DNA from: Trichoplax adhaerens
Taxonomy: Eukaryota > Placozoa > Uniplacotomia > Trichoplacea > Trichoplacidae
Length of the DNA stretch: 64,000 bases
Direction: 5' to 3'
Assembly (NCBI RefSeq): GCF_000150275.1
Contig: NW_002060943.1
Location: 5,483,950 to 5,547,949, forward strand
The notes beneath the pieces were generated by a model. It was not told the DNA's origin, did no database searches, and saw only the letters and a program-made list of their open reading frames with translations. Every line of letters begins with the position of its first letter. Position 1 is the first letter of the stretch. The position numbers were made by a program, and so were the translations under genes. Below are positions 1 through 17,800 of this stretch, piece after piece.

Positions 1-118
1 TAACTATCGTCTGCTGATGGATTACCTCTAACTCGACGCATGGTCAAGCATTGCTAAAATAGCCTTTCCTTTTTATTAATCCTTTCGCAGTTCAACTATA
101 TACAGTACTGTATATATA

Positions 119-227
119 GGTTACGGCCAAAACCCGAAGTTGGCCAATACGCGTATTGCCCGGGTAATATTGGCCATTACGCGTAGTGCCCGGGCCAATA
201 CGCGGACTTCGGGTTTTGGCCGTAACA
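119..227. repeat. GC-rich inverted-repeat element (MITE-like)
   Basis: A 21-bp arm at 120-140 (starts GTTACGGCCAAAACCC) is the exact reverse complement of 206-226. Between the arms lie two 24-bp units at 141-164 and 171-194, 30 bp apart and differing at two positions, plus a partial third (193-204) with GGCCAATACGCG. The unit cores are themselves palindromic (TACGCGTA, CCCGGG). TATATA-rich DNA flanks both sides. This is very GC-rich against the AT-rich surroundings. No coding capacity. It could be a miniature inverted-repeat transposon or a structured regulatory element; the sequence alone does not decide. Confidence 0.75.
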
Positions 228-360
228 TATATACAGACTAGTAAATTTGTAATTTCAATACAGACTGTGCTTAGCTATGCAGTCGCCTTTAGTATACGTT
301 GAATTTGGATGATAATACTGTATACCATACTATGATGATGCTCAAGATTGAATTTATGCT

Positions 361-1130
361 TACTCACTGCTTACGGAGGAAATTTACAGCAGTAGTGTAC
401 ACTGTACAGTATCGTACGATTTGGGCCACTGTAGTTGAGTGTAGAACAGTACTGTAGAGTAGAGTGACGCAAGTGGTGTCCATCCATCCAGTCCAGGTGT
501 ACCGCATAAAACGAATCAAAGAAAAGAAAGAAACCTCGGTAGTAATTTCAACAGTAAAATACTATGGACTACGAAAAGGAAAGAAAGAAGGACGTAAAAC
601 GGCCATCAGTGCAAAATTATGTCGAGGCCTATCATTTTTTCCCTTCATTCTACTATACGGTAGCAATGAAACCGTCTACCATACTGTCCAAAACCAACTT
701 AGCAGCTCATTTGGATTTCCATCGCGGACAGCAAGTACCTTACGTATACAGTACTGCACAGCAGTGTTTTTACACTAGACCGTTGCGATGTTTCAGTGGT
801 ACCTATGACGATATTTGGAAGAAAGCTAAACGGTCGGCTTTACCCCTTAATAAAACAGTCTATAGGACTGTACCGGTACCGGCATACCTTTGCCTTTGTT
901 TGAGGGCCTTTGTACTGTACAGTCCAGTCCATCATCAGTACAGTACTTTGTCATCGTACTGTACACTGTACTAAACTGTACTGTGCAGTCGGCACACCGA
1001 GTCATCGGCCATGACGAAATACAGTACAGTACAGTACAGTACAGTACAGTACTGTACAGTGTACAGTACAGCCAGAAGGGGGAGCACTGTACACTGTACA
1101 CTGTGCAGTGTACAGTATATTGCATGCTAC
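361..1130. repeat. GTAC(A/T)GTAC / (ACAGT)n repeat cluster upstream of PSMD2
   Basis: This upstream DNA is dense in the words GTACTGTAC, GTACAGTAC and ACAGTGTACAGT, with a pure (ACAGT)6 run at 1021-1050. Open frames seen here on both strands are built from the repeat and are not genes. The cluster ends about 80 bp before the PSMD2 start codon. Bases 227-360 hold nothing recognisable. Confidence 0.85.
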
Positions 1131-1206
1131 GCAGAATCATATCACTTCGTTTCGCTGCGGACGACACAACATCACCTGTGATATTATCCAATCCAGAAAG
1201 GAAAAG

Positions 1207-7095
<5,889 letters not shown>

Positions 7096-8157
7096 TGGAG
7101 TGCTCTTTGTTCTACATATGTTCTTATTTGTTACTAGTTTAACATTTTTGGTAAAATTTTAAGAAACTTTTGTTGATGTAAACCTTTCTTCTATTCTTTA
7201 TGGCCGACTTTCATTGTATCCAATTATGATGTCCATTTCAAATAATAAAGATTTCGATCATTGCCATAATTATTTTTGAGTTACACTTGCGTTATATATA
7301 TATATTACAGTAGCGTAACACATCAACATTCGTTCATGTTATGTTATAATGGTGTCATTAAATTAGTTTCACTGTGAATTATCTTCTAAGATCATGAACG
7401 GTAGAGTGTACTCGTATGTGGTTATTATTTGAGAAATTATACTTCCCGTGATTGAGTGTAATCGTATTATAATTATACTGTAGTAGCGGTACAGCACTCC
7501 AGTACTCCGGTATGCTCGCAACGGTTTGAATAACTATAGTACGCAGATAAGCGTTCTGAAAAGATTGTGTAGTAATCCGTAAATCAAAGAGAGGAAATGA
7601 TAGGCTTGTGAGATGCAATAGAATTTTTTTTATTTCTTTTTGGCTAGAACAAGTATTCAAGAAAATTCCTTTAAGAACACTTTAATATATGCTGTATAAC
7701 TTAAGGTATACCATCATATCGAGTTTCCAGACAGCATTTACTTACTATTCGTCAGTAACTATCCATGGACAATATATGAATCATATCATTTGACACTAAT
7801 ATTACGTTAATAGCGTTGAAAGTAATCCATTTTAAGCTTGGTTAATGCCTGTACTCGTAAGACTATGTTTAGGCAATTGGTGTATGAATTCATGGATATA
7901 AGAAAGACTCGATAACAGTTGTTACTGTAGATTGTCAACGACAAGATTGGATTACAGATGTACACTTTTATTTAGTTGTCTAGGTGATAGCAATATATTG
8001 TATGACTATATATCGTATTACATAGTACTGCATATATATATTATATATATATATATTTACATATAAACAAGATTGGATGTGAAGTACAATAATAATAGTA
8101 ATATTACATAAAACGATGTCGACGTCAGTCCATGAAACAAGATTGGATCAGTTATCT
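7096..8157. other. Intergenic, PSMD2 3' end to GID8 3' end
   Basis: Convergent intergenic DNA. A polyadenylation signal AATAAA for PSMD2 lies at 7244-7249. Short AT microsatellites occur near 7296-7306 and 8029-8056. The 12-mer ACAAGATTGGAT recurs near 7940, 8070 and 8140. Open frames here are short and unlike any family I know; I see no gene. Confidence 0.7.
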
Positions 8158-8162
8158 TTATT
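8157..8162 (-). terminator. Poly(A) signal overlapping the GID8 stop codon
   Basis: On the minus strand the last codons read GAA TAA AG, so AATAAA includes the stop codon. If used, the 3' UTR would be only about 15-30 nt. Confidence 0.45.
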
Positions 8163-8787
8163 CACTTTGGGTTGAGATGAGGCCTCGAGCAATATCAGTC
8201 ATTCTGTCATATTTGACTTTACTTTTGTCTAATTCACGTTGTGACCATACTAATAATTTGATTAATTCAGCTACTTTTGTGGAAGAATTGCAGTCTTCTT
8301 CCTCTAAGATGGCCGCATTTAACTCACTAGCTACTTTTTGACGTTGAGATGAGTTTAATAAATCAGAAAAGGATGATGATTCTGGTTCTTCAAATGCCAG
8401 CAAAGCCATGGTTCGTTCTAATTCTTCTAAAAATTGTGGATTTTCTATCCCGCGATCAGCTAAGTGAGTTTGAGCAAAGTCTAGCGCTGTTTCGATGTCT
8501 TTCTTTCGTATCAATTCGATTAACTTTTGTTGCTGTAAATGAAAATACAATTGTGGATTGGAGTCGAGAATGTCAGGATAGACAGCATTGACTAAGTAGA
8601 TTGCGGTCGAGATATCGCCATCATGGACAGCATTGGTGATTTTCATTCTTTTCTCTAAGCTATCGGACGAAAGTATAGGAATTGGTGTACCACTTTCTAT
8701 TTGAAATTTTTCCGCAGCCTCTTTGTATCCTTCTGTGACAAAGTAGTTCATAATAAGACGATTGAGATCGCCCCTTTGTACCTCCAT
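8158..8787 (-). CDS. GID8: GID8/TWA1, LisH-CTLH scaffold of the CTLH E3 ubiquitin ligase
   Basis: Single-exon gene of 209 aa (human about 228). LisH motif around residues 5-37 (DLNRLIMNYFVTEGYKEAA), CTLH at about 43-100 (includes QLYFHLQQQKLIELIRKKD) and CRA at about 100-195 (RTMALLAFEEPE, QRQKVASELN). GID8 is the scaffold holding RING and substrate-receptor subunits of the GID/CTLH ligase together. The start at 8787 gives MEVQRGD, matching the conserved VQRAD stretch, so about 20 residues of the vertebrate N-terminus are missing; an upstream exon is possible, but the preceding DNA is purine-rich on this strand and lacks a good acceptor. The TAA stop lies inside an AATAAA. A lone intronless gene among heavily spliced neighbours could hint at retroposition, but the frame is intact. 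Confidence 0.95.
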   Translation of the reverse strand: MEVQRGDLNRLIMNYFVTEGYKEAAEKFQIESGTPIPILSSDSLEKRMKITNAVHDGDISTAIYLVNAVYPDILDSNPQLYFHLQQQKLIELIRKKDIETALDFAQTHLADRGIENPQFLEELERTMALLAFEEPESSSFSDLLNSSQRQKVASELNAAILEEEDCNSSTKVAELIKLLVWSQRELDKSKVKYDRMTDIARGLISTQSE

Positions 8788-10755
8788 GACAGTTTTTTTT
8801 GCCCTTTTTTTCCGATCTACTGTCGGTTACTGGAGTGTTTTCTTCGATGATGGAGTAAGTAAAATCCACAAGAACAGCGGTTGTAAAGCTTTAGCAGAGT
8901 TGTGTCAGTCCAGGCTACCGTCCGCTGGAGCTCATAGCGTACGTACTGTACAGTACATCGTGTTCGTTGCGCGTCAAGCACAGGTTTTGTCTCTTCTCCA
9001 GTAGGTATAGTGCTCAAACCGCTAATCTTCAAGGTGCTCCTTCTATAGCGTTGTATCATGGAAAAGAAACCTGTATGATTTTAACAGGCGGCTTGTTGTT
9101 TTGCCTACCGTGAAACTTCACGACTTGCTAATAAAACCCATACAATATGGTCCTGATAAAGACAGTATACTGTCCATACTAGTCATGTCAGCACTGTACT
9201 GTACTGTACACTTTTACAGTGTACAGTGTACAGTATACTGTGCACGATTGGCTATAACACTGTAAAGTATGTACTGTAGTGTGACAGTCCAACAGTCCGG
9301 TATGTACATTGCACAATGGCGATGTCCTCCAGAAAGCAAATTTGCAGCAATTCGATTGATTTATTTTCGGTTTATTAATAGCTATTTGTCTGTTCTATAT
9401 TGCATATTCAATGGCTTTGTCAGCAGACTTTGCTTACTTTAATCTGATGGCATTTCAGCTCTTGCCAGTGTTAGTAAAACGCTAATCTAAACTCACAACA
9501 ACGGCAGGAGTCATTCATTCAACTTTGTTGGAAAGTATCTTAGTGTAGTAAAGTGATCAAGTCTCGACTTTCTATTTGTCATCCATTAGAGAGTTAATAT
9601 TAGCGACAAAGATCTGATTTTTACGATCATAGGCTTCATACTGTTACTGCTGAAAACATAACAGTTCATGGCAAAACTACAGTTGAGTAACATTTTCATT
9701 GGTAGTCCAATCTAAATCCAATTCCTAGATATCAAGTATCCTAGGCATGGACTACTAAATTACATCTAGTAGTCCATGATACAAGGATTGGATATTGTTG
9801 ATTCTGTAAGAGTTGAACTAAATTGATGCTACCTCGACGTTGCTGTCTTGATACTTTTACTCTCGATAACGGATTAAGAAAGTTATTACATGCAATCAAA
9901 TGGTGCTATACGGTGCAATAACTTATCATTATAAATCATCTCTTCTACTATTTTTTGATAAGCTAATTAGCATACAGGCTATAGTAAAGTAGTTGGCCGG
10001 TGCCATTGAGTTTATTAGCAATGCATAGTAGGATGCATGTTGCTATAGCTAGCGCTGAGTGTACTGTATTGGACTTGGAGTATAACCCTGGTCGTTATGC
10101 AACTATTAATAATAATAATATCCATCGTTGAACCATTAAGCAAAAAAAACAAACACTATTCCGGAGAGATCGAGCCTGAACTTGGTGTGCGAAGAGGAAA
10201 TTAGCTACATCAAATCAGTAGCCATCAAACTCATCACAGGCTTATTACGATACTGAAAATCAAGGAATTATCAACATAAACTTGTGAGATACTTTGTTGT
10301 TGGGGCTCCTATTCCTTGATAGTTAACATACTTTATACAGCAGTATAAATAATTACAATTAAATGAGTTTGTTATATTCTTGTTGATTGAAACAAGGCTT
10401 AACTCCTATTGAGTGTATATTTCTATATGAAACACTGCCTTAATTGGCTTCTTGATACTGCTTTTCTCGCTAATTTTCATTCTTCTCACCATCAACTAAT
10501 TCATGCCTCTTCTCAATTATTGGGCATTCCTATTCGACAAAGATTACTATCCGATAGTGGCGATAGAGGTCTGCAAAAGATTGTAAATAAATGACCTACT
10601 AGACACGTTGATTACAAGCGATTAGAGTAGATTAGAGTAATTCAATTACTGTACTGCACTACCAGCAGAAAACAACTTTATACCATACTTCGATTATCTT
10701 CTAGCATACCAAGTCAATCGTTATCCCGTTGAATTGATATTATTGATATTCCGTT
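8788..10755. other. Divergent intergenic region between GID8 and SLC37A4
   Basis: GTAC(A/T)GTAC words lie near 8940-8960 and in a cluster at about 9165-9300. The rest (9310-10755) is AT-rich with an inverted repeat near 9746 and a TAA microsatellite near 10107-10120. I see no coding exon. It must contain both promoters, but no TATA box can be assigned with confidence. Confidence 0.6.
9746..9778. repeat. 12-bp perfect inverted repeat, dispersed family
   Basis: CATGGACTACTA (9746-9757) and TAGTAGTCCATG (9767-9778) flank a 9-nt loop. Weaker symmetry continues outward to about 9710 and 9795 (ATCCAATTCC against GGATTGGAT). The arm word TAGTAGTCCA recurs near 31926 and 32127. Possibly a decayed MITE. 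Confidence 0.55.
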
Positions 10756-13118
10756 ATGGTATCAACTCAGTCGAGTAAGCAACAAGATCAACATGATCAT
10801 TATCGGCGATATCGAAGTCGATTTTACATCATTATGGTGTGCATTTTTATCAGTTATGCATCATTGGTGGTTGGGCGTCGTGCGTTTGCTTTTTGTAAGC
10901 CTGCTATGTTGCAAATGGAAGATTTGGATGAAACCAATCTAGGCTGGATTACATCTGGATTCTATTTGACATATGCGATCAGCAAGTGTTTTGCTGGTAT
11001 CATCGCCGATTCATTTAGCTCACGTTTATTTTACCCTGTTTGTTTGTTCGTTAGTAGCATCTTTTGTGCAGCTTTTGCAATGTCTACTCAGTTTTATCAG
11101 TTGGTTTTATTTTGGAGCTTAGAAGGATTAATCCAAGGTATGTACTATACAATTGTGTTTTACAGGGACGATAGCAAAAATGAATAAAGTAGATCGTGAT
11201 CATGATTCGATATCCTAATTGTTTACAAGTTGATGGTATGACATTGCCAAGTGATCATCAGTAATACTTTGTGCATAAACAATCAATAGGTTTCGCTTGG
11301 CCTACCTGTGGTAAATTATTAATGCATTGGTGTCAGTCTGATGAACTAGCAACATGGTGGAGCTTCCTCTCTGGAAGTAGCAACGTTAGCGGCTTAATTT
11401 CTCCAATTCTATTACCTATCATTATCAATAGCTACGGTTGGAGATGGTGTTTCTATGGTACTACTTTACTATTGGTTATGGCAGCAGTACTAAATTTCGT
11501 TTGCCTTGTGGATTCACCTATCGATATTGGATTATCTCAATATGATGGCGTTATTCAAAGGCAAGCTAACGTAAGCCCAAAAAATAAAAATAACGAGCCA
11601 AAAAAGAATCAAGATGAACTCGATGATCAAATCAATTGGTTACATATTGTGGTATATGATCCGCTGCCTAATTTTCTCCATCTATCATATATGATTTGCA
11701 CTTTCTTGGAGAAATCTTTAATCGACTGGACACAGTTGTATCTTATGCAAGATAAAAATTACACTGAAGTTTCAGGTAAATATATCCAACGATGGTTATG
11801 TTACTACAATTAGGGTATAAAAACTGACCAAGTAAATAAAACTAATGATTATGTGGTGTAAAATTAATTTTCTGTTATTGATAATGGTATCAAAGGATTA
11901 AATTATTTATAATCGTAACGATCTTTCCATTAATATCTGAGGATTTGACAAATGCAATTTGCAGCTCAGAAAAGACGATATCGATGGACACTACTTACAA
12001 TTATAATACTTAATAGAAATTACACAAGGTCTTATCGCTATACATTACATTAGCTATCAATAGTAGTCAAAGTTATGATTGTATTCTTAGTACTGCAAGT
12101 CAGTTGACTTATAATTGGGTAGTTTGTAGAATAGCTGCAATAAATGCTTATTGGCTATTCAAATTATAGCAATAGTTAAATGTAGTACTTTTTTGTGTTT
12201 TATACTGCAGCTGCTGCCGCGATTGGTTCATTCGATATTGGAGGAATTACTGGAACTCTAGTAGCTGGTTATATCTCCGATTCGCTATTGGTAAAGGATT
12301 TTTGACAAATGATTTAATGGAATGTACGTGTATAAGTATAATGATACGTGTACTATATTATTTACAGAATTGGCGACGGAAAGATCGTTCAGAACCACTT
12401 AGTGCTAGCGACAGAGTTTTTTTTACCATGTTTATTGCCGGGATATGTTTTATCGCCTTTCTGATTCTTCTCCTTCAACCTTCAAATGCTGATATGGTAC
12501 TTTGCGATTTTACTGCACACGCTGAAACTAGCGCGTATATTGAGTAATATAATACCAGGATTGCTAAAGATTGGAAATGTATACTTCTTAAAGTTTGTTC
12601 TTGCTCATTTCTTTTTTTTCCATATGATTATAGGTAATTGTGCATGTGTCACTGTTTTTTCTTGGATGTACTATTTGTGGAATTATCTCATTACTAGGCG
12701 TTGTTTCTATGGAGAGTGTCCCTGCTAGTATTGCAGGGAGATCTCATACCGTCTTAACACTTTTTGGCAATAGTGAGTATAGATAAATCGATACAATATT
12801 AGACAGTATGATAATTATGAGTACGGGTATTGCATTAGAAAGACTAAAAAGTATCACAATTGACAATTTTCTATGAGTAATCATTCAATATGAATTTATT
12901 ATGTTGTCGTTATATGTATATTTGTCGATATTCTATCGTTATTTTTTGTCATAGTTGGCGGCATTTCATCTGGCTATCCGGTTAGTTTAGTTATAAAGAT
13001 GTTTGGTTGGACACAAGTTATTCGATTATTCACTGGACTGGCACTAGTGCAAGTGTGTTGCATGTTGATTTACTTAATAATTAAAAACAATAGGACAAAG
13101 AAGATTAAGCAAGCTTAG
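10756..13118 (+). CDS. SLC37A4: Glucose-6-phosphate/phosphate exchanger of the ER (SLC37A4-like)
   Basis: Six exons join to 459 aa: 10756-11137, 11290-11775, 12211-12290, 12368-12496, 12634-12772, 12955-13118. It is a major facilitator of the organophosphate:phosphate antiporter family. Landmarks are a first helix ending in a basic GRRAF pair, LGWITSGFYLTYAISK, GFAWPTCGKLL (family GxxWPPCGK), a hydrophilic middle loop after helix 6 and DIGGITGTLVAGYISD at helix 8. Human SLC37A4 (about 429 aa) moves glucose-6-phosphate into the ER lumen for glucose-6-phosphatase. The C-terminus ends KIKQA, with lysines at -3 and -5, a KxKxx ER-retrieval signal, which supports the ER assignment. AATAAA lies at 13234-13239. 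SLC37A1/2 is the alternative, but the helix 4-5 and 7-8 signatures are closer to A4. Confidence 0.9.
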
Positions 13119-14810
13119 AATCCGTTGGTTTAACATTTGGCTTTGAAATACAACTGTTACTCGATTTATCTGATTGTTTTCTAACCATAACAGACAGTTT
13201 TTACGATTTCGGAATTGACTTATTAAAATTTTAAATAAATGAAAACTGAAAGATCGTGAATATCATTACACAACAGTGCGAATGGTATGAAGAATTAACG
13301 AAATAATATTTTCCTGAAATTTTTGAATTATTTGTTCAATATGTAATTTTTCTACTAGCATAATTCAAAAAATTATAAGATGCTGATTTGGAATAATTGT
13401 AAATTCTGCTTTTGTTAGTTTCTCTTTATTACAAGGATACGTAACAATTAGGTCCAATCAGCACGTCAACGTGACCAATGTTAATTAACCGATATCAACC
13501 ACTTTGGGAATTAATCATCCAAGTGTAAACGGTTCGATATCTGTAGATTCAGTTTTGTGTGCGCAGTATGATAGATCATACATCTCCATACAATACATTT
13601 CGTAAGTTGATCATCATTTGTAAATTCAGTTTGTATGCACAGTATAAAGTATGAGAAGGATAGATCACACGTTTCCTGCGTGATTATAATTATTAATTAA
13701 TCACCAAGTGTTATTTTGAAAGAAGGTTGATTTATTGACCTCGAAAGGGTTTATTTATATACCTCGAGTGAAATTGTCTATTGACTTATCGCATTGCAGT
13801 ATCCAATAAATTATATCGATGACTTTCAATTCAATTTATTTAAGATTCTTAATAAGTGGTTGTTTCCTGCTAGAAATAGCATGTACTTTACGTAGAATTA
13901 TTAATAATTAAAATCGTTCTACGCAAATGTATAATACTGTACATCATATATTTAAGAATGGGTAGTATCTATTAAAAGTCAGTTGTCCGTATGCAATCAT
14001 GAAAGGTGCCTTGTTTGTGATTAGACGACTAGACTAAACATCGCTATTTACAGGTAGATTTATTAGAATTTTGCATAAAGTTAATTAACTCTCCATCAGA
14101 ATTTCGATTCCTGCTGGTATTATAAAAAAAACGGTAAAGATTTCTGCAATATTTGTGTATTACCTTTTTCTACAAGTTCTTATACCGTATGATGGCCGAC
14201 TACGGTTAGTTCAGATCAGTATCAATCGAACCAACGTTAATTAAGTAAAGTTATATTTGGTAAATTAATCATATACGGGGGGGATTCAGAAATAAATTTG
14301 AATTATCCTTGGCAGTAATTGATGAGTTTTTAGTTCAACAAAATTACCTTCACGAATTGATAGCATATATTATTGATCTTAATATATAATTTACTGTTAA
14401 TCTATTGTAACATTTACTCAATCGAGTCGATATCAATTCAATATTTTAAGATTACAAAATGTAAAAATAGTAATATCTAGGTAAAGTAATGTCACAGTAG
14501 TTATATACAGGATTGGTTATATATCACATATTTACAAATGGTATCGCTTTGTTACAGTGCCAGTTACCTTACACGATCTTGAAAATATTTTTAGTTAAAG
14601 TATTACAATCACAATGGACAATAACAAGGAATCTGAAAATACGAAATATTCATTGCCGTAGATAGTTACAATTAGACTGTAGAAGTAGTTTACACATAAG
14701 AATCAGTTCTCGATTTCATTTCATATATATATATATATATATACACATAATATACAAAAATATATTGCATAAAGATTTACAAATTGTAAAATACTGATTC
14801 CATTATAATC
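13119..14810. other. Convergent intergenic DNA, SLC37A4 to RFWD3
   Basis: AT-rich DNA with a poly(A) signal for SLC37A4 at 13234 and an (AT)n run at about 14723-14742. No coding exon, no GTAC-type repeat and no RNA gene seen. Confidence 0.65.
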
Positions 14811-17800
14811 CTACTGCCATTGATAGTAAATGATATTATGATCTGTAAGTGTACCCAAATAGTGAACATTGCCTGGGACGGGTACAACGGTAAAGTCTAA
14901 CGGAGGTGAGGTTAGTGGTGGTAACGTTTGTACTTCAGCACCAGATTCTGTACTCCATAACTTGACCTTAATTGGTAGAAAATCGACAGTAAATGCTTAG
15001 TTGTCGTAGAAACATAAATCATTTTTTCGTGCAAATTATAGTTATAGTACCGTTTTAGTTGATTCATCCCCAGCACAAACGATCGATTTGCCTGGAACTC
15101 CAGGATGAGGGTAAAGCATAGAACGAGACAATAATCTGTGAACATTACTACCGTAAAAGGAATGTAACACTTTACTTTCGCAAGAACGTCCATCAACATT
15201 TTCTTGCAACGATAGCTCACATACCTGCAATATTATGTTAAAACAACGAAGTTAATTAAAATACTAATTTTTAATGTTGTCATTGCTCGTACAGTAATGG
15301 TTTATAATTTGCATACAGAAAACAAGTAGGTCACATTAGGTTGTAATAGAATCTAAAGCGTTACGATAAAATTTTACGTTTTTATAATTACCATATGCCT
15401 AGTTCTTGGGATTGATTGTGAGGGCCTATAGCTAAAAAGGCAATGTCTTGATAAAGGGTCGAATGACATAGAAGTGAGGGAACCTGTAATAAATCAAGTA
15501 ATATGTAGTACAAGTTTAAGATAAACATAACGACCAATAGCGGATACCTTCTGGCAGTTGTATTTGGTAAGGCACAAACTCGGATAAATTAGCATTATAG
15601 ATAAAATAACAGTTCCTAAGAGTTCCTGCTAAGATTCCGGCAGCCCTTCATTGTATTATAAGCAAATAGAATTCATTACACTGGTTTTGTATAGCTACTT
15701 TAGATATTACGATGTAATAATAAAAAACAAAATTAAAAAATATTAAACCAGTTTTATAAAGCCTCTGTCGACATTACGATGTGGTAATGAAAAATAACGT
15801 TAGTTTAAGATATGGTGCACTAATTAAATAATTATTCATCGTAACCCGTAGTACCATAGGTATGCGTACTACACAGATAGGTTCTTACCCTAAAGTTGAG
15901 CTAGGATTATGAGGTACATAGGCTAGAGACACAACAGGACAATTGCCAGCCTGGATAGCTTTAACATGTTCAGAGGTATTACGCATGTCATAAACTAAAC
16001 AGGATCCATTGCTAACACCAGCATATATATAGTTTGTATCCACTGTATTCCAGGCGCATGACCATACAGGCAATTCACACTTATAACTTTGGCGATATTG
16101 TGATGATGAAATAAAAATATTTATTTTTATTATGTAGATAATATTTATAACGTGAGATGGTTAAGGTCTTGGAATAATAACTTGGTAACTTACGTTTGCA
16201 CAACATTGTCCGTCGACATGCTAGTAATTTTAAGGGTTTTATCTAGAGATGCGCTCAAGAGCAGATTATCGCCACTTTGGTTGAATTTAAGGTCTCTGAT
16301 ATCTTTATTATGTAGTTTTAGAAAAAAGGGATTTCGCACATCTAGTGAACTGATCTGCAATGTTATTAATGCAAAGAAAGACAATACTCAGAAAATTGAA
16401 GGCTAGCATAAAAAATCGACTATGTAATAATAGTGTATTTTATGAGATAAACATTTAAATGTTAGAAAAGAACCTTGACGATTCCAAAGCCAGGAAATAA
16501 GCGATTTTGAGATGGCTTGGAAACTAACAAGTTTGCCGAGCAGACGTCGAATGCCATGACTCTACAGTTTCCTTGCTAAAAATGCATAATGCATATACGT
16601 AGGTAACCATTACATAGTTATGTTACACGACATTTGAGATAGTCAATTTACCATCCACATTATTGAACGTCTAAAATGGAACAAAGTCCGAATCCATTCT
16701 AACCTGTGATATTTGGACAGTAGTCTTATAATGGTAACCGGATGGCATTAATTTTGCCTTTTTAGGCGAATTTTCATATAAGTTTCCCTTGGAACTGAAA
16801 TTAAAAATTAAATGATGAACTAAAGTTATTACAAGTAAAAGTGAATGGAAACTACTACCTGTACAACTTAATGAAACTTTATGCTAGGTTATTGCGATCA
16901 CGTTACAAGTTTTAATACCTGCTAGCTGATTGACCTTGATGTTTACCGACATTTCTTTCATCTTCTTGAGCTATCTTTCTTTCATATTCTTTGTTAACCA
17001 ATTTAAGTTGTTCTACATGTTGCTCAGCAGCTAGTCGAAGCATTCGTTCTCGTTTCCAGTCTTCTACAGCTCGATCTCGCTCCGTTGTATCAATCACTTT
17101 AATACTTTTAGCGAATAATATTCGTATGTCTGATTTTTTAGAGAGAGCATTGCATTGGGGACATTTCGCAGAATTTCCTTTCTTGCCATTTAGCCATTTA
17201 CTAATGCAACTGAGTAATAACACATTATAATAATTAAGAGTAGACATAGAACCTCAGCAGATTTTATCGATTTCCGATTACGATAATTAAAGACATAGAC
17301 CCACAACTTGCACATTGTACAAGTAGTTTCAAATTGTCATAATAAGCGATCTAATCGCCGTAAACTAGTAAATACTGTGCTATGAGCCATCTTCCTAAAA
17401 AAATATTACATGGGTGATTAATATTAAAGGTAACCATTTAGACAACCAAGTCTATTTATATGCTGAAAAGCAGATTTTCCAATTCACTTTCAGGATAAAG
17501 GGATTTAAGCGATGAAAGAAATTCAACTCATTAGGTTTTTTAGGTTATGAGGAATTGGTAGCGTGTGTTTATAGCAGATGCTTAATAAATTAGATCAGTA
17601 ATAGGGTAAAACCTGATGATCTAGAAAAGGTTTACAACAAGCTAAGCCATTAACAATAAAGCTAAAGGCTAGAAAATAGAAGTAGCCGTTGGCCCTTAAC
17701 AAGTCATGCTACATCTCATGACTGCATTAAGAGAAACATCAGACTACCTGTACCGTATATTATTGTTAATTGTAGGATAGATATAACTATCCATAAAACC

